Below are positions 29,050 through 39,136 of a stretch of DNA of 64,000 nt, in pieces. Each line of letters starts with the position of its first letter. Position 1 is the stretch's first letter. Under the pieces are notes generated by a model. That model did not search any database and had not been told where the DNA came from. It saw nothing but the letters and a program-made list of their open reading frames with translations. Origin of the DNA: Parietichytrium sp. I65-24A (lineage: Eukaryota; Sar; Bigyra; Thraustochytrida; Thraustochytriidae); contig BLSF01000040.1 in assembly GCA_012862575.1 (NCBI GenBank), positions 124,001 to 188,000 on the forward strand, read 5' to 3'. The position numbers were made by a program, and so were the translations under genes.

Positions 29050-30348
29050 CTATATTTTTCTTTGAAAGCTGACCGTATGGGAATTAGCGGCGTAATGTTT
29101 TCTATCATAACGCGAGAGCTGCAAGTGACTTAAGGGAATCTCGTTCCGAACAAACTCGGGCTCCCAAGGCTTTTGACTAGCACCTGTGGCCGGCTCTGCC
29201 TTGGTGTTCTGGCTTTCGCTGGGGTCGTCGATCTTGCTCATCCAATGAAACAAGTCAATACTACGGTTTTGGTCGGCGGCGAGGCCAGATTTCACCTTGT
29301 TCTGAGAAAATACAGGCTCTCTGTCAACTTTCTCCACACCCCAGGTTTTCCAACTATGTCCGCAACAGCCGTCATCCTTCTCCCCGATCAAGATGTACTC
29401 GGACACGGAATCGGTGTTTCGAAACGCCGCCGTCCAGTCCTGGTTCATGGGCATCCACGAGCAAATCACAATGTCGGGCTTGTATTTTGCAAGTGCAGCG
29501 GGGTACGAAATCCGCTCCACGTTGGGCAACTCCTTGCTTTGCTGTTTGGCATCGTTAGCCGGGCTTGCAGAGGTAGACGCTTGGTGCCGCGCTTTCCACA
29601 CACCAGTATCCGTGGCAATGACGCTGAAAGACAGCGCATTGCGTTTCTTCTGCCTGCTGTTATTCAGGCTCTGCCTAAGAAGATCGGAGAGCTGACCGTT
29701 CCCTGCACCGACTTCGAGAACAACAACTTCTTGGCGCCCGGTCCGCGCGGCGATGGCCTGCGCCTGTGCCGTGATGTGCGCGGCAAGCGCAGCGGCGTAG
29801 TCGTGCGTGAAGAACTCGTACACAAAGTTGCGTTCGCAGAACAGGTTAAATTCGTTCATGCCCGCCACGCAGCAGCCCACCGACTCCAGCAGTTCTTCCA
29901 AACTCCAATCATCCACGCTTGCATCCCCGGATTCGTACGCCGCCACTAACTTCCGCTGCGCCGCGTCCTCCGCCTCCGAGGGTTGCCGCTCCCAATCCCC
30001 TGTGCCGAAGATTCTATTCACCTCTGCCAACGTGGGCGTGGCTCTTCGCGCGCCAACAAACCGCGTCTCCGCCTCGCGCAGGCGTGGCGAGTCGCCGAAC
30101 CTCCGCTGAAGGTACGCGGCGCGGACCCATGAGCGGAACCTGACGTTGGCCTCCACCACGTGCAGCTCCACGGGCCCTCGCGGTCGCAGCACAGGGCGCA
30201 CCACGGCCTCCAGCTGCGCCAGCGAGGGGCAAGCGCGCCCAAGCAAGAGGTACACGGACGGCGAAATGAACGTGTCGACCAGGAACCGTGCGCGAGGACT
30301 GCTGCTGCGTATGCTCTGCCGCAGCAGCCACCGCGCCCACGCAGACAT
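29050..30348 (-). CDS. Class I SAM-dependent methyltransferase-like protein
   Basis: 432 residues in one exon from ATG 30348. The Rossmann-type SAM site is seen as VVVLEVGAGNGQLSDLLRQS (208-227), followed by a second-strand FSVIATDTGVW, and a motif-IV-like DIVICSWMPMNQDWTAAFR. Then come EYILIGEKDDGCCGHSWKTW and a C-terminal segment ending HTVSFQRKI. The WMPM...DWT and ILIGE..DG..GH..TWG signatures occur in a eukaryotic group of uncharacterised methyltransferase-like proteins, so substrate cannot be named. The first 60 residues are Arg-rich, helical and poor in acidic residues, which could be an organelle-targeting sequence. The 5' part is much more GC-rich than the rest. It is divergent to the SDR gene with about 1 kb between starts. 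Confidence 0.75.
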   Translation of the reverse strand: MSAWARWLLRQSIRSSSPRARFLVDTFISPSVYLLLGRACPSLAQLEAVVRPVLRPRGPVELHVVEANVRFRSWVRAAYLQRRFGDSPRLREAETRFVGARRATPTLAEVNRIFGTGDWERQPSEAEDAAQRKLVAAYESGDASVDDWSLEELLESVGCCVAGMNEFNLFCERNFVYEFFTHDYAAALAAHITAQAQAIAARTGRQEVVVLEVGAGNGQLSDLLRQSLNNSRQKKRNALSFSVIATDTGVWKARHQASTSASPANDAKQQSKELPNVERISYPAALAKYKPDIVICSWMPMNQDWTAAFRNTDSVSEYILIGEKDDGCCGHSWKTWGVEKVDREPVFSQNKVKSGLAADQNRSIDLFHWMSKIDDPSESQNTKAEPATGASQKPWEPEFVRNEIPLSHLQLSRYDRKHYAANSHTVSFQRKI

Positions 30349-30557
30349 GCTACTCTACCCACCCACCGGAGCCCGACGTGTCAGGCGCGTCCTCCAACCT
30401 GTCACCTTGCAAGTCAGCAAGTAGCAAGTAGCAAGGAGCAAGTGGCGCCAAGTGAGTAACGCGGCTGGAAGGCTGCGTGGCAGTGTGGGGCAGCTGTCCG
30501 CTCAGCCACTGTTCTCGGTGTGTGTGTCCTCAGTCTCCTCAGTGGGCGCTCCTTACC

Positions 30558-30610
30558 CTCTCTCTCTCTCTCTCTCACACATACTCTCTCTCTCTCATAC
30601 TCTCTCTCTG
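30558..30610. repeat. CT dinucleotide microsatellite
   Basis: Three CT runs interrupted by ACACATA and ATA, spanning about 53 bp, upstream of the methyltransferase start. Confidence 0.9.
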
Positions 30611-30898
30611 CTGCTGCCCGCACACTTGCGTAGGATTCCGCCGTAATTAGGACTCACTGTCAGCCCGCGAGCTATAGTAACGTCGAACAGCTGTGTTATG
30701 AGCGGACTGTGCTCTGTGGAGACACTTCGGACATCGCAGCTAGCCTGTCGTCAGTCAAGTCAGTCAGAACGAAAGGAGCTGCAAGGTGGACCTGCTCGCA
30801 GCTTGAAAAATCCCGGCTGTTGAAGTTGGAGAGCCAGCGGCGCTTTACTTTTGCTTTGCTCTTGCTTTGCTTTCGCTTTTGCTCTTTAACTTTTTTGC

Positions 30899-31284
30899 TT
30901 TTGCTCTTGCTCTTGCTCTTGCTCTTGCTCTTGCTCTTGCTCTTGCTCTTGCTCTTGCTCTTGCTCTTGCTCTTGCTCTTGCTCTTGCTCTTGCTCTTGC
31001 TCTTGCTCTTGCTCTTGCTCTTGCTCTTGCTCTTGCTCTTGCTCTTGCTCTTGCTCTTGCTCTTGCTCTTGCTCTTGCTCTTGCTCTTGCTCTTGCTCTT
31101 GCTCTTGCTCTTGCTCTTGCTCTTGCTCTTGCTCTTGCTCTTGCTCTTGCTCTTGCTCTTGCTCTTGCTCTTGCTCTTGCTCTTGCTCTTGCTCTTGCTC
31201 TTGCTCTTGCTCTTGCTCTTGCTCTTGCTCTTGCTCTTGCTCTTGCTCTTGCTCTTGCTCTTGCTCTTGCTCTTGCTCTTGCTC
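30899..31284. repeat. CTTGCT hexamer array, about 64 copies
   Basis: About 386 bp of an apparently perfect 6-bp repeat (TTGCTC register), flanked upstream by degenerating TTTGCTTTTGCT units and downstream by GCTCTGCTCTG. The unit contains no stop in any frame on either strand. Long artificial frames therefore arise (Leu runs and Leu-Ala on plus, Gln-Glu on minus); none is a believable protein. It lies about 70-450 bp upstream of the SDR start and abuts a splice-acceptor-like sequence. Confidence 0.97.
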
Positions 31285-31351
31285 TGCTCTGCTTTGCAGG
31301 TGAAGGTCGCGCGCGGAAGATATCTGTATCCTTCTAACTATTTGTACAACG

Positions 31352-32143
31352 ATGAGCGCGTCGCTGGCGGGAGCACTGAGCGGGCGGCTGGGCATTGTTT
31401 CCGGGGCTGGCAGCGGAATCGGTCGTGCAGTTGCGCTGGCGCTGTCCCGCAGCGGCGCCAGGGTGGGCTGCGTGGACGTGGACCTGGCAGCGGCCCATGA
31501 CACCGCGGTCTTCGTGAACACGCGCATCGAAGCGGCCGGGTTGGGCGGCGCGGCGCTGGCGCTGCAGGCAGACGTTGGCGACGCAGATGCCGTGCGCGCA
31601 GCGGTGTCCAGGGCCCAGGAGCGGCTGGGTGGCACCTTGACGTGCGGCGTCAACTGCGCGGGGGTGACTGCTGACGCGTTCATGCACAAGATGACGGAGG
31701 AACAGTGGGATCGAGTACTGCGCGTCAACCTCAAGGGCACGTTCAACTTTACGCAGAGTGTGGCCGCTGCCATGATGGAGGCTGGCGTGCCAGAGGCCGG
31801 GGGCTCGGTGGTCAATATCGCGAGCATCATCGGCAAGGTGGGCAACTTGGGCCAGGCAAACTACGCTGCGTCCAAGGCAGGCGTGATCGCGTTCAGCAAG
31901 ACGGCCGCCAAGGAGCTGGCAAGGAAGAATATTCGCGTCAACGTCGTACTGCCCGGGTTTATCGACACGCCGATGGCGCGGGCCGTTCCAGAAAAGGTTC
32001 TCAACAAGATGATCGAGCAGATACCGGCAGGGCGACTGGGCAGGCCTGAGGAGATCGCCGACACATGTTTGTTTTTGTGCAGCGACATGTCCACGTTCAT
32101 AACAGGCGCGCAGATCGAGGTCACTGGCGGGCAGTATATGTAA
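31352..32143 (+). CDS. Short-chain dehydrogenase/reductase, HSD17B8/FabG-like
   Basis: 263 residues, one exon, from ATG 31352. Classical SDR expected to reduce 3-ketoacyl or oxidise hydroxysteroid-type substrates. The coenzyme motif GAGSGIG is at 18-24, and an Asp after the second strand (VDVD, 41-44) favours NAD(H). NCAGV is near 101-105, the catalytic Ser158 is in VVNIAS, and Tyr171/Lys175 are in YAASK. The segment KVGNLGQANYAASKAGVIAF, the downstream VLPGFIDTPMA and the end EVTGGQYM resemble human HSD17B8, which pairs with CBR4 as the mitochondrial 3-ketoacyl-ACP reductase. FabG of bacterial or plastid type is similar, so assignment between them is uncertain. The gene is GC-rich relative to its flanks. 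Confidence 0.88.
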   Translation: MSASLAGALSGRLGIVSGAGSGIGRAVALALSRSGARVGCVDVDLAAAHDTAVFVNTRIEAAGLGGAALALQADVGDADAVRAAVSRAQERLGGTLTCGVNCAGVTADAFMHKMTEEQWDRVLRVNLKGTFNFTQSVAAAMMEAGVPEAGGSVVNIASIIGKVGNLGQANYAASKAGVIAFSKTAAKELARKNIRVNVVLPGFIDTPMARAVPEKVLNKMIEQIPAGRLGRPEEIADTCLFLCSDMSTFITGAQIEVTGGQYM

Positions 32144-32464
32144 CTAGCTAGCTAGAAACCAGAACTATGCAGAATGTTTGAGTTTGCCAAGCGCTCGCCC
32201 GAGGAATAGGCGACCATAACCCATAGCTATTTTTTGTAAAGAAAGAATGCGATGATGACAATTGTCGCTTTGGAAGTGCGCTCGTCTGGAGAAAATAAAA
32301 ATTCTGCAAGTGGTAAAGAAAAAAGATGGGATTATACACACAGACATTCAAACGGACAAGGCAGTTCAAAGGCAAAAAGTCAGGTTGGTGCATTCACTGT
32401 CAGGAATGGACCAGGAGCATCAGAACCAATAGGATTCTCTAGGGAACACAAGGGTCTACAAGCC
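32144..32464. other. Convergent intergenic region
   Basis: About 320 bp between the SDR and MYB 3' ends. A short repeat GCTAGCTAG follows the SDR stop. No gene seen. Confidence 0.5.
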
Positions 32465-33832
32465 TTACACTTGCTTCGTCCCTTTGGCAGCTTCGTCAGA
32501 GCAAGTGCGCTCGTGAACGACAGAGCTCAAGAAGTGGAGGGCGCTGTTCTCCGGCACTTTAGATGGCGAGATGCCCGGAGGCTTGCCATTTGCCCACAAA
32601 GGCGTGGTCATATTGTTGGTAAGCTGTACTTCCGATGTACTAATAGACTGAGGTGGGGCAATGTTTGGGCGAGATGCCTGAAAGCTTGACCCGCGCCTCT
32701 TTTCGTCTCCGTTCGCACTGTGGAAGGCCACAGCAGAGAGAAGGGCGGCAGCAAAAAGGGACTCCTGCTTGATTTCAGGGTCAGATTGCGCCTGAGGAGT
32801 TCCGCTTTTTTGCTTTTTCCTCTCCGCCTTTGCCGCTTCCTTGAGCCTCTTCTTCTCGACACGGCGTTGCTCGCGCTCCGCCTCTCTCTCTTTCTTTTTC
32901 TCCGCTTTGCGGCTGGCCTTTTCCAGCTCCTTCCTGGCTTTCTTCTCCTCCTTCGTCTCCTTCACGTTTGCAGAAGTAGAAGCGGAGGTCTTGCGCCTCT
33001 TCTTGGCGCTGCCATTGTCGAGGGCGTCGGCACAAAGGCTCGCAAGTGAAAGCATGCCGTCCATTCCATCAGCCAAGCTTGCTGGGGCGGCGACGACAGC
33101 CTGAGTTTCGGTCTTGAAGCGTTTTGGGGCGGTCTTTCGCTTTCTTTTCTTGCCCTCGCCTTCTCCGTTCGCAAGTTCTGCAGCTGGATTTTCTTCCGTA
33201 GCGCCAGAGTCAGTTCGGAGAGCTGCGATCAACGCCTTGCCGTTTACCTGTGCGGTTCTGCAGCGGCGATGGGCAGCATTCCATCTGTTCTTCACAGCGT
33301 TCTCCGGGCGACCTGGGAGGTACTTCTTCGCGATGAGAGACCACTTGTTGCCGTGCATGAGCTGGCCCTCGATGAGGCGCTCGTCCTCCTCTGCGGTCCA
33401 GTCTCCGCGCTTGATATTTGGGTCCAGGTGGTTGAACCACCTCTCTCTGCACTGCTTGCCGATGCGCCCTGGGACGCGCTTTGCAATGTCTGACCAGCGA
33501 GTGATGCCGGTGTTCATGCACGTTCTGATGGTCTCGTCCTCCTCGGCAGTCCATGGTCCTTTGACAAGCCCGGGCCGGAGAACCTTTTGCCACCTGTGCA
33601 AGCACTGCACGTCAGACCTGCGGTCCATGAGGTACTCTGTCGCGATGCGCCTCCAGTTCTTGGCGCCGATCACGGACACTGCCGTACGCAGGGCATCGTC
33701 CTCCTCTTTGGACCATCGGCCGCTGGCGCCGGGGTCCTTGCTGTGGTAGCTCTCATCATCGTCGCGGATCATATCCTCCTTGATGTCCCGCGCAGTGGGC
33801 GTGGGCACCTCCGTGCTGGGAGCGTCCATCAT
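32465..33832 (-). CDS. Three-repeat (R1R2R3) MYB transcription factor
   Basis: 455 residues from ATG 33832; the frame extends only to a TTG at 33868. Three SANT/MYB repeats occupy about 38-192. R1 has GRWSKEEDDAL and CLHRWQKVL. R2 has KGPWTAEEDETI, GRIGKQCRERWFNHLDP. R3 has RGDWTAEEDERL, LPGRPENAVKNRW. The tryptophan spacing and recognition helices match animal c-MYB and plant 3R-MYB, which bind MYB elements and often control G2/M genes. C-terminal to the repeats are a basic KKRKRKTAPKRFK stretch (likely nuclear signal), KKRRK, and a highly charged Lys/Glu/Arg region (about 290-355) likely helical. Divergent to the GPx gene, with a 4.5 kb gap. Confidence 0.93.
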   Translation of the reverse strand: MMDAPSTEVPTPTARDIKEDMIRDDDESYHSKDPGASGRWSKEEDDALRTAVSVIGAKNWRRIATEYLMDRRSDVQCLHRWQKVLRPGLVKGPWTAEEDETIRTCMNTGITRWSDIAKRVPGRIGKQCRERWFNHLDPNIKRGDWTAEEDERLIEGQLMHGNKWSLIAKKYLPGRPENAVKNRWNAAHRRCRTAQVNGKALIAALRTDSGATEENPAAELANGEGEGKKRKRKTAPKRFKTETQAVVAAPASLADGMDGMLSLASLCADALDNGSAKKRRKTSASTSANVKETKEEKKARKELEKASRKAEKKKEREAEREQRRVEKKRLKEAAKAERKKQKSGTPQAQSDPEIKQESLFAAALLSAVAFHSANGDEKRRGSSFQASRPNIAPPQSISTSEVQLTNNMTTPLWANGKPPGISPSKVPENSALHFLSSVVHERTCSDEAAKGTKQV

Positions 33833-34180
33833 TTCCGACCGAGCACCTAGCGCGCTCCGATTCTCCAATTCTCCAATTCTTACTTGCGCACTTGCGAACT
33901 TGTGAACTTGCGTGCGAGCACCTCTATCTTTTTCTTGTTTCGCGCTTCAAACTTGGCACACTGGTCACGGCAAGTGGGCAAGCGGACAAGTGAAAAACAC
34001 GTGGACACGTCGGCACGTGGGATGTTGGGCAATTGCTGCACTTGTCTCTGGCGGCGGCTTGTTTCTAGACTGTCAGACCTGAGGCCGAGCAAACTATCCG
34101 GCAACGGGCTGCGTCTCAGAGGCTCACTCTGCCCACACAGACTGTCCGTCACTCACTGTGTCATGTGTCACTCTCTCACA

Positions 34181-34216
34181 GAGCAGAGAGAGCAGAGAGA
34201 GCAGAGAGAGCAGGGA
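34181..34216 (+). repeat. Nine-bp tandem repeat (GAGCAGAGA x4)
   Basis: Three exact copies and one near copy of GAGCAGAGA, running into a purine tract that extends to about 34262. Confidence 0.9.
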
Positions 34217-36446
34217 GTGAAGGAGGGAAAAAGGGAGGGAGAGGGAAGGGAAGGAGGGAAGGGGTCTGTGCTACTGAAGGAGTAGCCAGCGGGCTATTGC
34301 GGCAGTCTAGCGAGTCTAGCGTCAAGCTCGCGTGTGTATGGAATGGGCTAGGTGGCGTAGGCGTCTCCCTCCGCGCTAGGATATCTTTCGCGGCGAATGG
34401 ATTATTATTTCACGGATATTCGGCTTTCACTGCCTCTGCTATGGACGGCGCTATAGGGCTGCGTGGACCAAAGTTTCGGAATTTCCTAAACTCTACGCAT
34501 CCCATCCATCGATCATGATCGTCTATCATCTCGACCAGCGATCATCGATTATCCATCATCGATCTCATCCATCCATTCATTCATTCGTCTTCTCCCTCCG
34601 CCATGCTGCTACTACTGTGCCGCTATCCGAGCGCTACGAAAAGAGGGCAAACATGGGCAAACCCCAGATCCAATGGACTGTGACATGCAAGCAATGCAAG
34701 CAATGGATTGACCGAAACTTCTGGGCTCGTCTAAATCGAGTTTAGGTTTTCTTTCTTTCTTTCTACTTTTCCCCTGATTTTTTTTTGGTCAGCACACAAA
34801 AGACGCGCCGCGCCCTCTCTCTCATTCTCTCCACGCCACCCAGCGTGACTCGGACTCGAAACAGAGTACCGGTACCGGTACTGACTAATACTTCCTACGC
34901 AGCAATCACTGCCATCGATCGAAGCAGACAGACCAGACCTCCGCGAGACAAAAACACAGAGAGGGACGCACAGGGAGGGAGAGGGGCTACGGGAATGATT
35001 GGGATCGGCCTAAGTCACCTCCGCGCTCTCTCTCTCACTGCTCCACGGCGTATAGCGCGGCGAGTAAGGGAGGATTAGCAGCGAGTGTGCGCCTCGCGCA
35101 GTGTTATGGATAGTTATTACAAACAGTAATAGGTTGGTCGACTGCTGCTTCCTCTCGGGGAATCTGGTGAACTGGGCCAAATTTTTTTCTTGAATTTTTC
35201 GTAAATGTGGAAATCAGAATTTAGAGCAATTAATTAATCAAAGTCAATGCGTTCAGATTATTCAATGAACATCAAATTCGAATAGTAGGGACGAGTCGAG
35301 GTACGCAAAAAATTCAGAAATTGCCAGAACATTTCTCAAATAATCTCAAATGAGAGAAAACGCTAGCTAGCAAGAGCAACACCATTGTTCTGAACATTCT
35401 GAATTCTGTTCTTCCCTGCGCTCATCAAGCGCTGGCGAGAGGGATGTGGACTGGCTAAGAGGCTAGGACTGGATCTAACTCTGGCCGATTGTATGCGATT
35501 GTGTTGACTGACAGTGAGTGGTGAGTGGGGTGGTGGAGGAGTGCATGGAGACTCGAGGATAAGTGCGGCTACAGCCAACTATAAACAGATTTTGATCGGA
35601 ACGGGAAAATTTTCCTTCTTTCCTCCTCTCCTTCAATTCCCTTTCCATCCTATGAACCTGCCAAGCTTCCAACTGGGACTCTGCTCCCTCTCTGTGCCTC
35701 GTACTAGTCCAGTGAATGCTTTGGTGCGTCGTATTTACAGTCATTTTGATCATCGACATGTGTTCACTGAATGAAAAAAAAAGATTGATTCCTTTCTTCA
35801 CGTTCTATTCTTCCTTCCTTTTCTTTCTTTGTCATTAATTATTGGCTGCTCTGATTACTCGGATGACAAATCGCTCTTTGCAGAATTCAGTAAAAACAAT
35901 TTCTGCTGTGCATCCCTCGAAATATCAATAAGAGCATTTCCCCAGAATTCGCGGTAATTTGCTTCTCGGACGACATTCACGGTCAACACGGTCAGTCTGG
36001 TTTGTGTGATGGATGCATGCTGGCAATCCAAAAATAGTCCGGCCAAGCCCACCAAGCGACCCCTCGAACGATAGCCAAATGCTGACACTCGAGTTTTTGA
36101 GTCACATTCTAACTGTGAATCTGTTCTGAGTAGTCTGTGCGAAAGCGCTTTCGTGTTGCAGTCTTACAGTGTGAGTCTCCGCACAGCGCATTCAAAGCAC
36201 AGCCTTGATGACACACGATGTGGAGGAGACTGACGACTGCCAGGTCAACCAAAACATAGCCGGTACCGACTAGTCCACCGCGACTATGCCGATACTAGTA
36301 CAGTCGTATAATGCGCATAGCTGTGGAGTCTGTGGCCATGTGACTTTGCATCCCAGCGAGTGTTAGCCCTCCTGGCTCGCTCAGATGATGAGTGCGGGCA
36401 AGCGCTCCTGCAGGAGCAAGACAAGAGAAGAAAGCGACAGAGAGCG

Positions 36447-36474
36447 GAATTCAGAATTCAGAATTCAGAATTGA
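36447..36474. repeat. AATTCAG heptamer repeat
   Basis: Three exact AATTCAG units and a partial fourth, the clearest tandem form of the TCAGAATTC word scattered through the intergenic DNA of this window. Confidence 0.85.
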
Positions 36475-38248
36475 GCACAATCAATTCAGATTGTTGGCAT
36501 GATTGCGAAACATGTGACCGCGCATGTTTGCTCTTAAGCTGACTCTGAAAACATCTTCCATGATTTTGACACCGACGCTCCCAACACAGCGGGAAGGGGC
36601 GACCCCACCGTCCATCAAATCGAAGGAATGAGCTTTTTCATGTAAGTTATTTCTTCTGAGAGCGGACGAAGAAAGACTGTCGTCATGCGATTCTTTGAAC
36701 GAAGAAAACATCGATGGGCTAGAGCTATTGAACGGCTAAACCGGACACTTATGCAAGTTCCGACTATAGAACATGTTCTATTACCTTCACTACCTTCATG
36801 ACCAACCCTATTGAAACGCCCTTCCCTCACACCACTTCCCTTACTCCCCTCACAGGAAACGCCTCACAAAAGGATCCCCTCTCGGAGTAATCCCTCAAAG
36901 CGCCCTGTCCTTCCGGAGAAACCATTCTTCCGAACTTCCTTTGGCGAACTAGTGCAACACTATGCCGCACTTTCCATTTTCACTCCCGCGCCATTCGCGC
37001 CATGACTCATTGTCGAGACTAACATAATACTCAAGTATTCAGTCGAAAGTCACCTTTCTCTTTTTCAGTTCGTCTGAGCCACCAACAACGCCGACAGCCT
37101 GGCGCCAGTTAGATTAATAAAGCTTCTTTTCATCGAGGTTGAGTGCTTACTCAGACCGATATTCGCTTGTCAAGCAAGGAGGCGGAAGCATTTGTGCGAA
37201 ACGAGTAAGTCCATTCACAGTCAATCTCAAAATCAGTCGAGGACATTATCAGTTTTCATTATCCCTTTCTTACCCCACGCCGCGAAAGAGAGATGATTCA
37301 GAGATCAGAGCAGAGATTCAGAACTCAAGGGCAATCGACTCCTGAGTCAGAGTGTCGAGCTCAAGCACTCAATGCGCGCAGGTACCAGTAGGGCCACAGC
37401 TGCCCGCGGCTCAAGCTGCAAAGCGCGGCATTTGGCCAGAAAAGCCTAACTTGTCCGGTACCGGATTCTGTGACTTGAACTCACGAGTCCAGGATAGCGC
37501 AGTGTTAGCACCAAGTACTATAGTCGTATTTACTCAATTCTCTAATTAAACTGTATGCTCGAAAGAGCGTGCGTGCTATTGCTCTTCGAGAGCTCGTGCC
37601 AGATGTGACATGCGAAGCGAAGAACATGCTCTTTCAGATTGCTGGCGCCTTATCCCCTGCCGAGAATTCCTCAATAGTTTAAACTCCTGATTTTTCGTTC
37701 GGACGATTTTCTACCAAGTTTGTCCAGAGTCCAGAAAAAGCTGCGACAATTTTGCTGAATTCTGTTCTGTTCTGGTGATGGTTTTCTTTCAAACCAAGTC
37801 CAATCCTCATGGAAAACTACCTTTTCAGAGATAGGGAATCCTCTTTGTTCCTGGAGCAGTCAACTAAGGGCAGCTAGCACTAGGTACCTGAAACCATTAC
37901 CGACTCCTAAGAACTCCCGAAAGGATGGATCAATGAACATCAGTGAACAACCATGAACACGGACTGCTTAAGAGCACGCTATCTGGATTGTTAACAATAA
38001 TCCCTAGTCAGTCCGCCGTCCTGCTAGGTAGGAGTACCTGGAGTACCTGGAGTACCTTGAGGCTGGGCTGGACGGTGGACGGACACTACTGACCCCATAA
38101 ATGACTCCTTCTGAAGCTGCTAAATTGGCTATGTGAAAAGGTGAAATTTGCAAGCGCGAGGTGGAAAGAGGGGCAAGAGTGGCAAGAGATGGCAAGAGAG
38201 GATAAGAGAGGGCAAAGGAACAAGGAGTCATTGGAGTACTGCCTGTGA

Positions 38249-38270
38249 GTACCAGTACCGGTACTCGTAC
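38249..38270. repeat. GTAC palindrome cluster upstream of GPx
   Basis: GTACCAGTACCGGTACTCG plus a final GTAC: four GTAC cores in 22 bp, 105-126 bp before the GPx start. AGTACCTGG is repeated three times at 38033-38055. Possible promoter element. Confidence 0.5.
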
Positions 38271-38374
38271 ACAGTGCCAGGGTAGAAGAAGTAGAAGAGG
38301 TGCAAAATGGCGTAAAGCAGACACCAAACGAAGAGAGCTGTGGACAGGATAGCGGGCACAGCGGCTGGGGCAAG

Positions 38375-39037
38375 ATGAACTTTTTGCGTGGGCTGCTCAC
38401 GCAGAGCACGGACGTCAAGTCCATCTATGAGCTCTCTGCGAAGAACTTGCACAAGACGGAAACGATCGCCATGGAGCAGTTCCGAGGCAAAATTATGCTC
38501 GTGGTGAACGTCGCGAGCAAGTGAGGTTTGACCAAGCGCGAGTACACCCAGCTCGAGCAGCTTCATGAGAGATACCACAGCCAGGGCCTTGAGATCCTCG
38601 GGTTCCCTTGCAACCAGTTTGGCGGCCAGGAGCCGGGCACTCCTGATGAAATTGAGAAATTCGTCACTGAAAAGTTTGGCGTCAAGTTCCGTATGATGGA
38701 GAAGATCGACGTGAACGGTCCAGACGCGCATCCTATCTTCACATATCTGAAGAACCAAAACTATGGCAACATGTTCGGAGTGATCAAGTGGAATTTTACA
38801 AAGTTTCTCATCAACCGCGAGGGCAAGCCGGTTCAGCGTCTCGAGCCCGCCACTGAGGCGAACGGGATGATTCCTTTCATCGAGGATATTCTTCAAGGTG
38901 GCACGGGAGAGAAACCCGCGTCAGGCAGTACCGTTGAGCCCGCGGCTACCTCTGCAAGCGCAGAGAAGGACACGTCGTGCTCTGCCTCTGGAGAATGCGC
39001 TGCTCCTCGCAAAGACAAGCAGGAGAACAAGCTCTGA
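38375..39037 (+). CDS. Selenocysteine-containing glutathione peroxidase
   Basis: ATG 38375 to TGA 39035-39037, 220 residues if the in-frame TGA at 38522-38524 is read as selenocysteine (Sec50). That TGA sits exactly where the peroxidatic residue lies: NVASK-U-GLT, the GPx signature. The other tetrad residues are intact: Gln81 in FPCNQFGGQEPG, and Trp139-Asn140 in IKWNFTKFL. The frame and similarity continue without break after the TGA. The enzyme reduces H2O2 or lipid hydroperoxides using thiols; the single compact domain without an oligomerisation loop resembles GPx4 and algal or plant GPx. A C-terminal extension of about 45 residues, rich in Ser/Ala/Lys with a CSASGEC pair, is unusual. No signal peptide is evident. 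A candidate SECIS follows in the 3' UTR. Confidence 0.93.
38522..38524 (+). other. UGA selenocysteine codon (Sec50) of glutathione peroxidase
   Basis: In-frame TGA between AAG (Lys) and GGT (Gly) inside NVASK-U-GLT. In GPx families this site is always Sec or Cys. No splice solution that removes it keeps the conserved residues on both sides. Confidence 0.9.
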
Positions 39038-39136
39038 GCTAGTTGCGGTCGTTGCGTCCAGTTTTAATTTTCAGAACCGCAGTGCGTGTTCTTGGTTGGG
39101 CGATGGAGTTGGATTTTGATGAGTTAGCTCGCAATC

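Larger units (their letters stand above)
30349..31351. other. Divergent intergenic region dominated by simple repeats
   Basis: About 1 kb between the methyltransferase and SDR starts. It contains a CT dinucleotide tract and the long CTTGCT hexamer array, listed separately. The array is followed at once by CTGCTTTGCAG/GTGAAG, a good 3' splice site, so a 5' UTR intron of the SDR gene may end at 31299. Confidence 0.6.
33833..38374. other. 4.5 kb gene-poor divergent interval
   Basis: Between the MYB and GPx starts. It contains a 9-bp repeat (34181-34216), ATC/GATC-rich low complexity (34508-34600), GTAC clusters (34866-34882, 38033-38055, 38249-38270), an AATTCAG heptamer repeat (36447-36474) and a TTCACAGTCAATC copy (37214-37226). 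Short open frames, such as one of 30 codons at 34653-34745, are unconvincing. Confidence 0.5.

Noticed and set aside
30709-31500. Plus-strand frame with a run of more than 100 leucines, and overlapping Leu-Ala and minus-strand Gln-Glu frames (30867-31337, 30886-31845)
   Set aside because: All come from the CTTGCT hexamer array, which has no stop in any frame. The minus-strand frame also overlaps the well-supported SDR gene.
38520-38527. GTGAGG at the GPx TGA as a splice donor
   Set aside because: No acceptor would keep both NVASK and GLTKREY; the peroxidatic position must be filled, and Sec explains it.
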